Assembly (NCBI RefSeq): GCF_028769735.1
Contig: NC_088179.1
Location: forward strand, 12,181,950-12,245,949
Direction: 5' to 3'
Length of the DNA: 64,000 nt
Origin: Zonotrichia leucophrys gambelii
Taxonomy: Eukaryota; Chordata; Aves; Passeriformes; Passerellidae
The notes under the pieces were generated by a model. The model saw only the letters and a program-made list of their open reading frames with translations. It did not search any database and was not told the origin of the DNA. How positions within the stretch are numbered: the stretch's first letter is position 1; the number at the start of each line of letters is the position of its first letter. Positions 36,571-47,652 of this stretch are shown one piece after another. A program made the translations under genes and the position numbers.

Positions 36571-39500
36571 GATAATCATGTGGAAAATCAGTGCAAATGA
36601 TGCATGTTTAATTGGGGCACTTCCAGAAAACCTGCATATCTGTTGACCTCTCTGAGAGAAATCTGGATCCACTTTGAAAGTCAATCAGCAATTTCTGGCA
36701 GAGCCAAAGGCACTCAAACCTGAGACAGTAAGTAACTTTCATATTCAATGGCCAGAGAAAATGTAAGCCAGTCAAATTGCTTCAGCCACGACAAAGAAAA
36801 TAATAAATTTCATTTCATTCAGGCAATAGGTAAAATTCATTCTTTCTTTCTTGTAAATATATTTGCAAGGATCACATAACAATCACAGCCTAAATCCCCA
36901 GTTGGCATAGGTTTTCCTCATTCTGCTGCTCAGTGAGAAACTGGCTCCGTAAACTCTTTGTGTCCTTCTTTGTGAACACCACCATCATGAGCACAGGCCA
37001 GGGCTTTACACTTTTTTGGTTTTAAACTTTGAGCCAGAGTCAGAGGAGAGAGAAAAAGCAAAGCTCCAGAGAAAAAATACTGAGCAATTTCTATCTGCTC
37101 AGGTTGGAAGTAACTTGGTAGCTATTTACAAAATTAATTAACTGTGGAGTGAGTTCTTTAAAGCAATCGCACTCTTTCAAATACCAGTAAAATACCAGGC
37201 AGACAAAGCAAATATTATATAATTAATCTCAAATAATATTTTATGCTATGGTCAGGAACTGTCAAGTGCTTCAGCAAAAGACACAGTGATACCTTTCATG
37301 CTAAGAAGCTCTCAGAAGCTACACCAAGGAGACATTTGCTATGTCCCCACCAGAGTGCATTGCATCATTGAAGCATTTGTGTGCCCATTAAAAATACATT
37401 TCTGTTTCTAGACTGCTTGTGTCAACAGGTAAAGCAGCGAGGAGAAGCTGCTTGTTTGCTGAGCCTGTCAGAACACTTCTGTGTCAACAGAGAAAATGTG
37501 TGTGCACAGCTCTAATGGGATCCCCTCCACTGTGGTACCTTGTCATTTCGAGAGAGCCTTGCCCTCCACATCCTGTGACCATTTTTTACAGTCAGAATCA
37601 ACATGCCTGAGTTCTTGTTTCCAACTTTCAGTAATGTTTATTATTGTTTGTCAGCAACTCAGCTCTGCTGGAAAAACCTCCTTCGGTGAATAATGAAGTC
37701 ATTCCCACAGTGACTGCTGGGTTCCAAAATTTTCAGTACTCTACCTATGGCTATTTAGCTGTACTTGAGAGGCGCAGAAAATCTTACTTTTCATGGCCCA
37801 TAAATAAACACCCAATACAACACTTCAGCACATTTCTAATTGTAATGCAGCATATAATGTTTCAGTGCACAATACAGATGTTTTCAGTTATTATATGAAG
37901 AGGAGACAATGATGGTTAAGTATGTGTTTGCATTATAGTCACGGCATGAAATCATTATGTTCAACTTTCCTGATCATTTTCTTCATATAAAAAAGAAAAT
38001 TCTGTTCAGCTATTATTCTTTCCCACATGGAACAAGTTGCAGAAAATTCTAAGACATCCACTTATAAACCACTAACTTATGGCAAAATGAAGGGCGACAT
38101 TTCTGTTTAAAATATTGGGCCCTTTCCATCCTGTTTCTCTGTTGTTAATCATATACCACCAGTAAGCTGAAATGAGCCCAGGGGGTACGAGGATGAGAGC
38201 AAGAGCAGAGTTGTCCTGTGGGACTTTCATGCTCAAGGATAACAGCCCAACAACCCATCTCCCTGGGTGTGTCCCTGCTGGGAGTTTCACAGGTGACTGT
38301 CCTCAGTGAGCTCCAAAGAGTTCCCTCACTGACACCAGGGTACTACTTCTTAAATACTGGTTCTCATTAGCTTTTCTCTGCCTTCAGCTCTCTCTTTCTT
38401 TCTCCCCCATTTTCCTGTCCATCCATCTTGGCAGTCCTCTGGAAAGCTGAAACTACATTACAGAACCTTCTGCTGTTATTTCCTTCCTTATCTCCCTTGC
38501 AATCCGCCTAACTGCAGTAAATTATTGCTTGATGAGAATAACTCATTAGCTCACTTATAAAAAGGCCTGACTTCACAAACAGATATTTTATGAGTTCTAT
38601 TTGTGAAGGCAAAAATAACTATTTTGGTTATGTGAACAAGCTACATGGATACACATGGGCAGTAAATATCTAGGCAACTCCAGACCACAACTTGAGACCA
38701 TTTCAATTTTAGAAAAATCAAACCTTAAAAGGAAAAAAAGTTTTGTACTCCTACATTGGAAGACCTGGGTTTATCTGTTCAAGAGAACTTATCATTTGAG
38801 ATAATTTTTGATGAACAAAATCAGATTAAGTAAGAGAAGAAAGAGTTATGACATTATTTATGAAAGTACTGAAATCAAAACAGAGTAACTAGAAGTGTTC
38901 CAAAGCCATCACTGCAGAAAGTCATACAACTGATCAAGCAAACTTTAAATCTTGTTCTGTCTCTTTTCCTAAAGTAAAGAAATTATGTGAGAATACCAAG
39001 CCAGATAAAAAAAGAGAAATCAGTGTCATGGTACTGCACAAGTTTGATTTTACGGTCAGCTAACCTGAAAATTTGTCAGTCAGGTAGAGAATAAAAGACA
39101 GCAGGCTGCAATGACATTGGGTGCATTAAATGAAATATTTCAAAAGAAAATGTAAGGCAAATGTATTCAGAGCTGGAGACTTCAAAAAAACCTTCTACTT
39201 TTAGATCAGTGCTGATGATGAGAAAATTATGAAAACTTCAGATTTCATAATTAATCACATTTAAGGTCTAGCAAATTTTAACATTTCATTGAAAAAATTG
39301 TTTTACTTCAAAGATAAATTTGACCTTGACTGATTGTGAAAACTTACACATAGAGTTTAAATCCATATGCTAGAAAAAGTCTGGAAAAATAAGTTTGCAG
39401 CTGTTGAATGACATGAATTAAGATTGCAGTTGAATATGCTGGTTACAGTAGATAATGTTTTTCAAAAGATTCAGTCTGATTCTAAATTCTGATTTCTAAT

Positions 39501-39575
39501 TATAAATTACTTACAAACAAATGATTTTAAAAATGGAGTGTATTTGTAATAATTTACCAAACTAAATATGGATAC
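36571..39575. other. Mixed non-coding stretch, no gene seen
   Basis: Three kilobases with frames of at most 84 codons. The segment 36580-36660 (GTGCAAATGATGCATG and TTTAATTGGGG) and the segment 38515-38620 have enhancer-like texture but are too short to separate from chance. An inverted repeat is at 38571-38608. No transposon or RNA gene was recognised. Confidence 0.5.
38571..38608. repeat. Inverted repeat, 9-base arms, 20-base loop
   Basis: CTTCACAAA (38571-38579) pairs perfectly with TTTGTGAAG (38600-38608). The stem is too short for a typical microRNA precursor. No transposon ends were recognised. Confidence 0.6.
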
Positions 39576-39875
39576 TTATTTCAGTCTATTTAAGGTTCCA
39601 AGCCATGTTTCCCACACCTCTATACCATGCATTACCTCAGCTGGATGATTGATCATGAGAAAATAAAAATCTCCATGAAAAACTTTAGCCCAATCATTTC
39701 TTCCTTCTTCAAGTGCCCTCTGAGAGCACTTGCAGGAGGTGTTCCAAACACTGCTGAATGAGAAGCAAAATTTAATGCACTTATTACCCATGTCAAACCC
39801 AGTTTGTAAGTTGTTTAAAGCAGCCTCCAATGTTTCTTGGAGTCTTTGCCTGAAAACTGTACATAAGTAACACAC
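39576..39875 (-). other. Coding-like open frame on minus strand (unassigned)
   Basis: A 99-codon frame of balanced composition with a charged, helix-like N-terminal part (RLQETLEAALNNLQTG) and a C-terminal part with Trp, Glu, His and Asp. On the minus strand the frame is preceded by TTACTTATGTACAG, a weak acceptor-like string, and contains CCAGCTGAGGTAATG, a donor-like string, so an internal exon of about 190-210 bases could be drawn. No family is recognised and the polypyrimidine tract is poor. Chance remains more likely. Confidence 0.13.
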
Positions 39876-40940
39876 TTATTACAAAATTCAGCACAGCTTT
39901 TCAATGGATATGGTTGAATGCTAAGCAGTAAAGAGAGTAACTTTAACCCTTTTTTTGGTTCAGCAATCAGGTTCAAATTGCTTTTATTTCTTTCACTAGT
40001 GTTCAAAAAAAAAATAGCTCCTGTGAACAAACATCATGTAGACGTAGAGGGCTTATTGATCAAAGTTTCACTTTATGTTGATACTCTTTACTTGGCACTG
40101 TACATCAACTAATCTTCATTATAGTCTTCTTGTCACCTGACATGATGACAGAAGAAAGTAGAAGTATGTAATTATCAACATCCTTGTTTGTTAAATATTT
40201 ATTTAATTAATATGTGAATGACATCTTTTCAAAGACCAAAATTAGCACAAGTGAGGGGAAAAGATGCAGTAAAGGATGGATCAGGAATTTGAAGAATGGT
40301 ATATAAGAAAAGTTGTGCAGTATGGGATTATATCTCTGGATACCAGTAAATATTTAAATCTTGCTGTCCTCCTTTCCACACAGCTACATTTGTACCACAG
40401 TCCTTGCATCCTTGTCCTCTGATTGCCTCTAAACTTCGAAAATAATATTTTAAACAAATTCCTAGGAACCATTGTTTTTATCAGGCTTCACAAACTTCAT
40501 ACTGTACCCTGCATTTTAATTTTTGTATTTAGAAAAGCAGCTGGAAGCTATTTGGAACTCTAACACATTGTGGTATGCTACCTGATACCACACTGAGGTA
40601 TAACAATTATCTAAATGAAGCCTTTCAAAAAGGTAGGCAAGGCCCTTTATAACACTGAGATTCCAAAGTAAAAAGGGAACACGCTCACACTAATTAGGCA
40701 TTTGGTCTAACACATTAAATCCTGTTTGGGAATTTGCCTTATTTACTTTCAGGACTGAATGCAGTGACAAAATGAATGTGACAGCAAAATCACTTGGGGA
40801 TATGTTGATGATCTCTACAGTCCTCTAGAAATTTCCCTGTATTACAGGTACAGGCCAATAAGGTCATTCCTACCGCTAACTTTTAGGCAACCAGGCAACA
40901 GCTTTCTCAGAAGTAAACCACTGGAGAAAAATAAATCTGT
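39876..40940. other. AT-rich non-coding stretch, no gene seen
   Basis: Frames of at most 71 codons without similarity. It contains a small hairpin at 40569-40592 (TGTGGTAT and ATACCACA around eight bases). Nothing else is recognisable. Confidence 0.55.
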
Positions 40941-41610
40941 TTATACCTGATACTAACACATCTCAAACATGCTAATGGTCGGGTTTCAAAATGCTTTAAT
41001 TATAAATGAGGCATCTTCTTACTCAAAAGTGCAAATTGACGGTGAGTTGAGCATATATCGCAGAGTATGGATTCCTCACCATCAACAACTAATAACAATT
41101 AAAAAAAAAAACCTGGAGAAAAGCAGCCAAACCATCTGACAAAGCCTAGGGCACATGTAACCCCATCACTACAAATGACTGCAGAGCTTACAAATCGAGC
41201 CAGATGCTGCTTCTGGAAGGATTTCATCTATAATATCCGAACCGCATGACAGCCTATCACAACTCATGTTTGGCCTAAAGGTGTGCAACTCTGGTGGAAT
41301 GGGCAAATAATGAGAGGGAACAGGAGCAGAGCCCTAATCCTAACTGAGGAGGGGTTTTTTATTGTGGTTTATGGTGTGGTGGAGCTTTTTTAAATTTGGA
41401 AATTGAATTTGTTCTACCTGCAAACACAGGCACAGATGGTGCTTCCATAATATGCTGTTATAATCGACTGATTTGTTTGCAGTGTTGCATTCAGGTCCAA
41501 ATTCATGTCCAAATGCATTGAGTCTTCTGTAATTTTGTTCACAATGGGTCAAATGTGGAGAAGATGAGAATCTCCTTGGTGCATAATGAAAGATTTTGCC
41601 CATAGCCCCT
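40941..41610. promoter_or_regulatory. Candidate conserved non-coding element block
   Basis: This 670-base block is repeat-free apart from an 11-base A run and carries features often seen in conserved vertebrate enhancers. These are scattered retained CpGs (GGTCGGG near 40977, TATATCGCAG near 41054, AATCGAGCC near 41194, ATCCGAACCGCATGA near 41237, ATAATCGACTG near 41460), TAAT/ATTA cores and E-boxes. Frames are short. Conservation cannot be shown from one sequence, so the call is inference. Confidence 0.33.
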
Positions 41611-44225
41611 CTGGCAGGTGCAGCATCTGTGTTCTGAACTCCCTTCCCCAGCTAGGCATGTGGCTGGATAGTAATTGCTGAATGAACACACTTTATGAAA
41701 GGGCTGAAAATATGTATGAGAGGGCTGCATTTCACAGAAAGGGATACTGGTAATGGTTACACAATTGTGATGCACAATTGTGTCTTCATTTCATCATTTC
41801 TGATTTCCTCTGCAAAAGATTGCTACCCAAGACTTGAGACAGAGAGAGACCAAAACCTGCCCCCTGGTACTGAGGTTTTAACCACAGACAATCAGTTTCC
41901 TCCCATTCTGCTTCTGCTTGACTACTTTGAAGTTATCTTTATGAAAACCCTCCCTTGCTGAGCAGTCATGGCTGTGTTTACCTTCAGTGTAATCTTTCTA
42001 CCAACCTGCATGACATTTTTCAACCTGCAGTAAATGATACTTAGGAGGATTATTTGCATTCTGTTTAATTATTTTGCTGGTTTATTAATTAAATTTTCTC
42101 TAATAAAAAAATAAAATAATTGTGAGTTCTAAAGATAAATAAAACCATCCTTTCTTTGTGACTTTGGCAGAAAATGAATATCCATATATCAGTATATGTC
42201 CATCACCATTGGGCATATGCCTAAAACATGTTTGTTTTTCCTCTTGATAAATCATAAAATAGATTTAAGGGGAGAAACTTGCAGAACACCACAGACAGGA
42301 GATGGTAAGGAAACCAGTATTCACTGTTTCCTCTATTCTGGAGACTGGAACTATCCCCACATGCACACTTTTCTTTCTTTTTATTCTTATTTTGGTTTGG
42401 GTTTTTATTTTGGTAGCCAAGACAGCTGTAAATCTTTGGTGAGGGATCAGTCTCCCACACAGTAGCACTCTGTCTGTGCACAGCAGCACACACATGGCCA
42501 GGTCTCATCAGAACTCCTGTGAAAGATCTCCAAGGTGCAGGGACACACCACAACATGGGCTTCTTCCAAACAGACCATTCCTGTCTTAACTTTGCTGATT
42601 AGGAATATGGGATGGAAACTGTCAGTGGAAGATTTGATCCTTTTGTAGTGATAGTTTAATCCATCTAGGCAACTCATAAGTTAGAGAAGGTATAAACTCC
42701 CCATTATAAAATGCATTCCACTTGCTTATATCTCAAAACAGACAAGGCCTAAAATGACTGCCTCTATTCTCACGGAATCAGTCTTGGAATAAATGCTAAA
42801 CTTGATGGAGAGTGGGGATACCATTGTGGTGATGCTATTATTGGAAAAGGAAATAATAACAAGCAAACATTGTATGATATTCAGACAATGGAAAAATCAA
42901 GGCCTTAATCAGCTGGCCTGATTTGTGGTATGCTACAAATCAGCTGATCTGTGTCCTGCTGCATTTGCTAAACATTTTTTTGTCTACTGTCCTTTGATAG
43001 TTCTTTAAACCCTCAAGGGTCACTCAGTCAGGGGCCAAGAAAGGAAGAGGACAGTTGTCTTGTCAAAAGTGAATCTCAGCAGGCAATCTGCCCACAATTT
43101 TGGAGGTATCAGCAGTAGTTAATTGTTGTAGGAAAACCCAGAAGCCCAGCCCTTATGAGTGAGTGCCTTTATACAGTCCTGACAGTGCAGTTACACAGAC
43201 AGATCCTCACATTCTCATCCAGCTCCAATCACCAAAATTTACCTTTCTAAAGCCAGGATGCCTCAACAGACTGCACATAAGTGTCACAGCCAGACACACC
43301 ACAAACCCACAGTACAAGTGCTTTCTTGTTCCTCTTCTAGGGTTCAGTTAGGGCAATTTCTGTGCATACTGCTAAAACCTTTCTTAATGGCTCCTACACC
43401 AGTCGTACTCTTTCTGTGATCAGATATAAGACACCATATAATCACCATCTTTGTAAACACAGTGTTTGCTGAAGAGATTGCCCTGTACAGCACATAGCCA
43501 AGGTGGCCAAAATAAGTAAAAAGGGTAGAGTTAGTGAGTGGCAATGGCACATTAATGAAGTTTCATAGTTTGTCTATGACCCCATAGGTAACAAAGTAAG
43601 ATAGGACAAGAATTTTTTAAAACCTGTGCTGCAATTCCTCATCCTCATTATACCTAGTACAAATGACTTTCTGCTATCCCTAAAATCATAAAATAATTCA
43701 GGTTGTGAGACTTCAGGAAGGAGATTTTTATGTGTTTGCTTCTGTTGGCTTTGTAGCAGAGGATGTTACACCCTGTGCCAGCAGCCACAGCAGAAATGTT
43801 GATGAACACTAACTGCCAGCTGACTGTAGCTACTTCTCAGCTGTTCATAACCTGGAGTTTGTGAGCATCGTGTTGCATTTTAGATGTTACTCAGAGATTC
43901 AGAAGATTAGAGAGTTAAATTGCCACAGAGCATAAAGATGATATCGAACATGTGACTGTTCCTCTTCCCTGTGAGGCAGACAAGGATAGGGATCACTGCG
44001 TTCATGTAAATCTTTTATTCTGCAGATTTTTCTATAAATAAAGACCTCAGTGTTTGTGAAAAGAATTGAGTAAATCATGTCCACTTGGATATTATGATGC
44101 TCAAACTGTTTAAGGAATTTTGCCATTTAAAAAACAATTTTAGACAGAGCTAGGACAATAGATATACCCTGACTTCATCTCACCTGTTCTCCTGAAACAG
44201 AGCAGCCATAATTCATGGACACACA
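41611..44225. other. Non-coding stretch, no gene seen
   Basis: Opposed frames of 76-111 codons at 42.20-42.68 kb have no domain and the minus-strand one is lysine-rich from an A/T tract. It includes an inverted repeat at 42918-42943. The part 43740-43900 is mildly G+C-elevated without a recognisable repeat. Confidence 0.5.
42918..42943. repeat. Inverted repeat, 9-base arms, 8-base loop
   Basis: CTGATTTGT (42918-42926) and ACAAATCAG (42935-42943) are perfect reverse complements. The flanks also hold AATCAGCTG twice in direct orientation (42908-42916 and 42939-42947), so direct and inverted copies interlock. There is no transposon signature. Confidence 0.65.
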
Positions 44226-44780
44226 TTGGCACAAGGTTGTTTGTTATTCACTGTTTTCATCTGCTGCCTGATGCATCTTTGTCATGATTCATTATTCCTA
44301 ACAGCTATATCAAGTGCTGCAATTACTGCACAATATAGATTTAACTCTATAATATTTCTAGATTGGAAAGAGAAAAATAATATATTAAGTGCTTGTGATA
44401 TCTTTATGTATAAGGTTGAGAATCATTAAATATCTGTCACTCTTCTTTCCTCCTCAGCATCAATTACTCCACTCTGGTTTTACTTACTCCACTCTGTATA
44501 ATGAGTCCCTAGAGCATGTTTCATTGCGGGAGAATGAACACATTTTTCACTTGCGGTCAGTGGGATGTGGTTAATTTGAAATCACTTAAACTATTATATC
44601 TGTCAAGCGTGGTTATTTTATTTTCAATTCACATCAGTGTTTTAGTATGCATGTCGGTTACTGGGTTAAACTGGCAGATTAATTTCCAAGCAGTCTGTTG
44701 CAATGCTCTTCTTTCACTATCTTTACATGTAGGCTCTTGTTGAAACTTAATACATTCCCATTAAAATTTACTTCAGAGAA
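44226..44780. promoter_or_regulatory. Candidate conserved non-coding element
   Basis: Even, repeat-poor sequence with several retained CpGs (CATTGCGGGAG near 44523, ACTTGCGGTCAG near 44550, CAAGCGTGG near 44604, TGTCGGTTAC near 44653) and many homeodomain-type cores. A 13-base direct repeat TTACTCCACTCTG is included. Short frames (60-75 codons) on the plus strand overlap without similarity. The texture matches ancient enhancers; no alignment supports it yet. Confidence 0.3.
44464..44496. repeat. Two 13-base direct repeats, 20-base period
   Basis: TTACTCCACTCTG occurs at 44464-44476 and 44484-44496 inside the candidate conserved block. This may be a duplicated binding site or a simple local duplication. 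Confidence 0.7.
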
Positions 44781-45159
44781 ATCCACATTCAATATAAACA
44801 CTCATATGACAAACAACACTCACCGTTGAGTGAAAAAGGTGGCAAGATCAGGGGACTTACAGTTTTCTCCCCCAAATACTTGTTTTTCCTCCTTGTTCCA
44901 TCTTAACTTCTTTTCATATACATCATGACATGCATCTGTGGAAGAAAAAAGTTCAGTAACTAGGGTTGCTTTGACGTGCTCAGAGGGGTTTTTTTCTGCT
45001 ATGTTTACTGATTGCATTGATCAAAAAAGCTGCAGGTTTCAGTTCAATGTGAGCAGATTCACAAGGGCCGTTTGGGGTTTTTCTCTCTTTTTAAAATATT
45101 GTGGTTTGAAACTTATAAATAGCCAGAATTTGAAAATGCTGAAATACTGACTTACACAG
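44781..45159. other. Spacer between two candidate elements
   Basis: No gene is seen. Opposed frames of 65 and 70 codons overlap near 44.94-45.02 kb, without similarity. The texture stays even and CpGs are occasionally retained (GACGTGCTC near 44972), so the candidate elements on either side may be one block. Confidence 0.4.
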
Positions 45160-45480
45160 CTACTAATAACAGGGTGCTCATACAGAGAATTAGAGGAACC
45201 GCCAATGGGCTTTTTATTACAGCAATATTGTACATATTACATGAATAAATTACATTGTTGCATTATGCAGCTGCTGCATCATCAGTTTAGAGAGTAGACT
45301 GCGATCCTAAGTATTCGGGGATGCAAGCTCATTATCTCTAAACCCACTTTGGTTACAGCCACGATACAATCCCAGCTAAACAGCTTTCGCATAATGTATT
45401 GCAGATACCTTTGCATAATCAGGTACATGGCTCAGAGACGGACTGATGAGTTTAGGTGTCTAATCAAATTTACAAAAAAT
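45160..45480. promoter_or_regulatory. Best candidate conserved non-coding element
   Basis: No reading frame of 60 codons covers this segment, yet its texture is the most enhancer-like in the window. It has an inverted CCAAT box in GCCAATGGGC (45201-45210), a 15-base palindrome ATGCAGCTGCTGCAT (45265-45279, containing an E-box-like CAGCTG), a POU-type TTTGCATAAT (45410-45419), a homeodomain site in CTAATCAAATTTA (about 45460-45472) and retained CpGs (ACTGCGATCC, TATTCGGGG, CCACGATAC, TTTCGCATAATG, AGACGGACTG). No transposon or microsatellite interrupts it. Regulation of a distant developmental gene is inferred, and which gene is unknown. Confidence 0.4.
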
Positions 45481-46495
45481 AGTCTCTTTCTCTGAATCAG
45501 GCAGAATCTTTCACTTGGAAAGGTTATTAGGGAAACTATATTACCCATAAAAATACAAATCTACATATGTTGTGAAACATCGCTTTTGATTTGAAAGATG
45601 CTAGTAGAAAAACATGCATTTGTATAATAACAGATCTCACTGTAAAAGAACCAACTAAATTTTAAAAAAAAAAGCTGTTTTTTCTTTATCTTCTTCTGAT
45701 GATGACAACTGCCAGTGTTTGAATGCTGCCAAAGCATTCTTGAAACTCAATTGTTTTTATTCTCTGCACATTGTTCTCTCATGCCATCGAATAAAACACA
45801 AATTTTAACATCCTCCACAGCTGCAAATGTTTGCCTACGACTCATAGATTCATTTACATATCTTATATATTGATGCAAATATCTTTGGCTAGGCAAGTAA
45901 TACTCTGTCAGTTCTGTTCATTCTACTCAATGCCTGCTTCTTTTCATTGCTTTTTTTTTTTTTAACTTTGCTTAAACTGTGTCTATTTTCATTGCTGTTG
46001 TTGTTCCCCTTTTCTGAAAGCACATACAGCCCCCTTGTATCTTCCACCTGGCTCATAGTGCTCATCACCTCAAGGGAAATCCTGGGCCTGCAGAAGTCTG
46101 TCAAGGTTTTACAAGTAGCTTTAAGCTGGACAATGTTTTACTACTGGTCTCTTGCCAAATGAGGCTGCTTCTTGTATTGCATTTCTACAGAAATGTAAGA
46201 CATTTCATAAGTGATTTCTTGAAGAGGCTCCTAAAAGCTATTAGAATCATGGAGATAATGGTGGCTAAGGGAGGGACAAATATGTAGTGCTATATCTTTT
46301 TATGCACACACTAAAACTAAGTGGGAAAATCACACACTTTCAGTCTAAGCAGTTTTAGAATAGAAATATTCATCCTTCAAATCCCAAATTTTCATGCTAT
46401 TGCTTTCAATACTTTGAAGGGATTCTAGGCAAAGGAAGATCTGAGCCTAATGTGAAGTGATACATGTGTCATAATGCACATATCAGTAATGGTGC
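45481..46495. other. AT-rich non-coding stretch, no gene seen
   Basis: Opposed 71-codon frames at 45.89-46.16 kb without similarity, spanning a 13-base T run (45951-45963). No element was recognised. Confidence 0.55.
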
Positions 46496-46767
46496 TGTCT
46501 TGGTTTGAGAGACAGGTGTCTGCTAAGGAAGGCAGGAGCCTCTCTTGGAATGGAAAATGAAAATCCCCTCCCTCCAAATTATAATTTTGAAATTAAGGGG
46601 TTCTCAGGCAAAGATATGAGAATAGGAATAACAGTTCTTTACTAGTGTGTATAATAAAGCAAACAAACAACAACAGCTCTGGCACTGACAACAACCAGAA
46701 CCACAAACCCAGTCCCAGCCTTTCAGCCATGGCACTTTCCCCTCTGCTGCAGTTCCAGGCATGACCA
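46496..46767 (+). mobile_element. Endogenous retrovirus LTR fragment (5' portion)
   Basis: The segment starts TGTCTTGGTTTGAGAGACAG and continues with GTGTCTGCTAAGGAAGGCAG, GAGCCTCTCTTGGAATGG, ATTAAGGGGTTCTCAGGCAA, AATAACAGTTCTTTACTAG, an A/C-rich AACAAACAACAACA tract, CCCAGTCCCAGCC and TTTCAGCCATGGCACTTTCC. This succession matches a retroviral LTR family I know as frequent in songbird genomes. The sequence diverges after GCTGCAGTTCC, so the 3' part of the LTR is missing, as are all internal viral genes. It is well preserved in wording and may be the younger of the two LTRs in the window. I give no Repbase name. Confidence 0.78.
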
Positions 46768-47630
46768 GCAGTTCCATTAAAAGCAAAAATTCACTTTTCT
46801 TTATATGGTCTAAATTCTGCACAATTTAGATTTCCCCAAATTTAGGCTAAGACAGAATGACTCCTGCATCTCCTACACCATTCCTAAAGTGCTATCAGCT
46901 GTACTTTTTATCTGCTCAGCAACCACACATCTTTGCAGCTGAGAAGATAGAAATGAATCCTAAATAATACAACAGCATGAAGAGAGGACACCCTATGTTA
47001 CTGTTAGTAGTTCACATGGTTTGGTCCACAGAGCTGGAAGTGCAGAATTCAAATTTGAATACAATGACTTGTTGCATTCTGTACTTAGGAAAATCATATA
47101 ATATTATTTACATTGTTTACATTAAAAATAACTTTAATAATGTCAAAGAAGACTTTTGTTGTAAAAATATGGTCAACCAAATGTTCCTGCAGAGAGACTA
47201 AGAGAGGGGAGAAATGCAAATTTGTTGATGTTGCTGACAGTGCACATACATCTCTGTGGAGATGCACGTATCTGAAAACAACAAAAGTTGTTCTACATTT
47301 ACAGATATGATTATCATGGACCATAACTGATTTACCTCCAAACCAAATCCACTTCAAGTGACAAAGAAAAGATCATGTCAATTTTCTCTCAGAACATACC
47401 TAGTATTTCTAGGAAAATAAAGACGAACTAAGTGGATAACCTGCTTTCTTTTGTAGAATGAAAGAACATAGTATCTTCCCATACTAATCCTAGAAACATT
47501 CTCTCTGTATGCTCCACTACTTTTTGGGAGGAAACATGAAAGTTTTGTTGCATATAAAAGATAAAAGGTAGTTAAAATAGAAAAGGAACTAACCAGGTGA
47601 ATGCTGCCATATTCATAAAACAGCTTTGAG
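46768..47630. other. AT-rich non-coding stretch, no gene seen
   Basis: Frames of up to 97 codons on both strands overlap without similarity. Nothing else is recognisable. Confidence 0.55.
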
Positions 47631-47652
47631 ATATATATGTGTGTGTGTGTGT
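47631..47652. repeat. Compound AT/GT dinucleotide microsatellite
   Basis: Four AT units run into seven GT units. A typical short vertebrate microsatellite. Confidence 0.85.
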
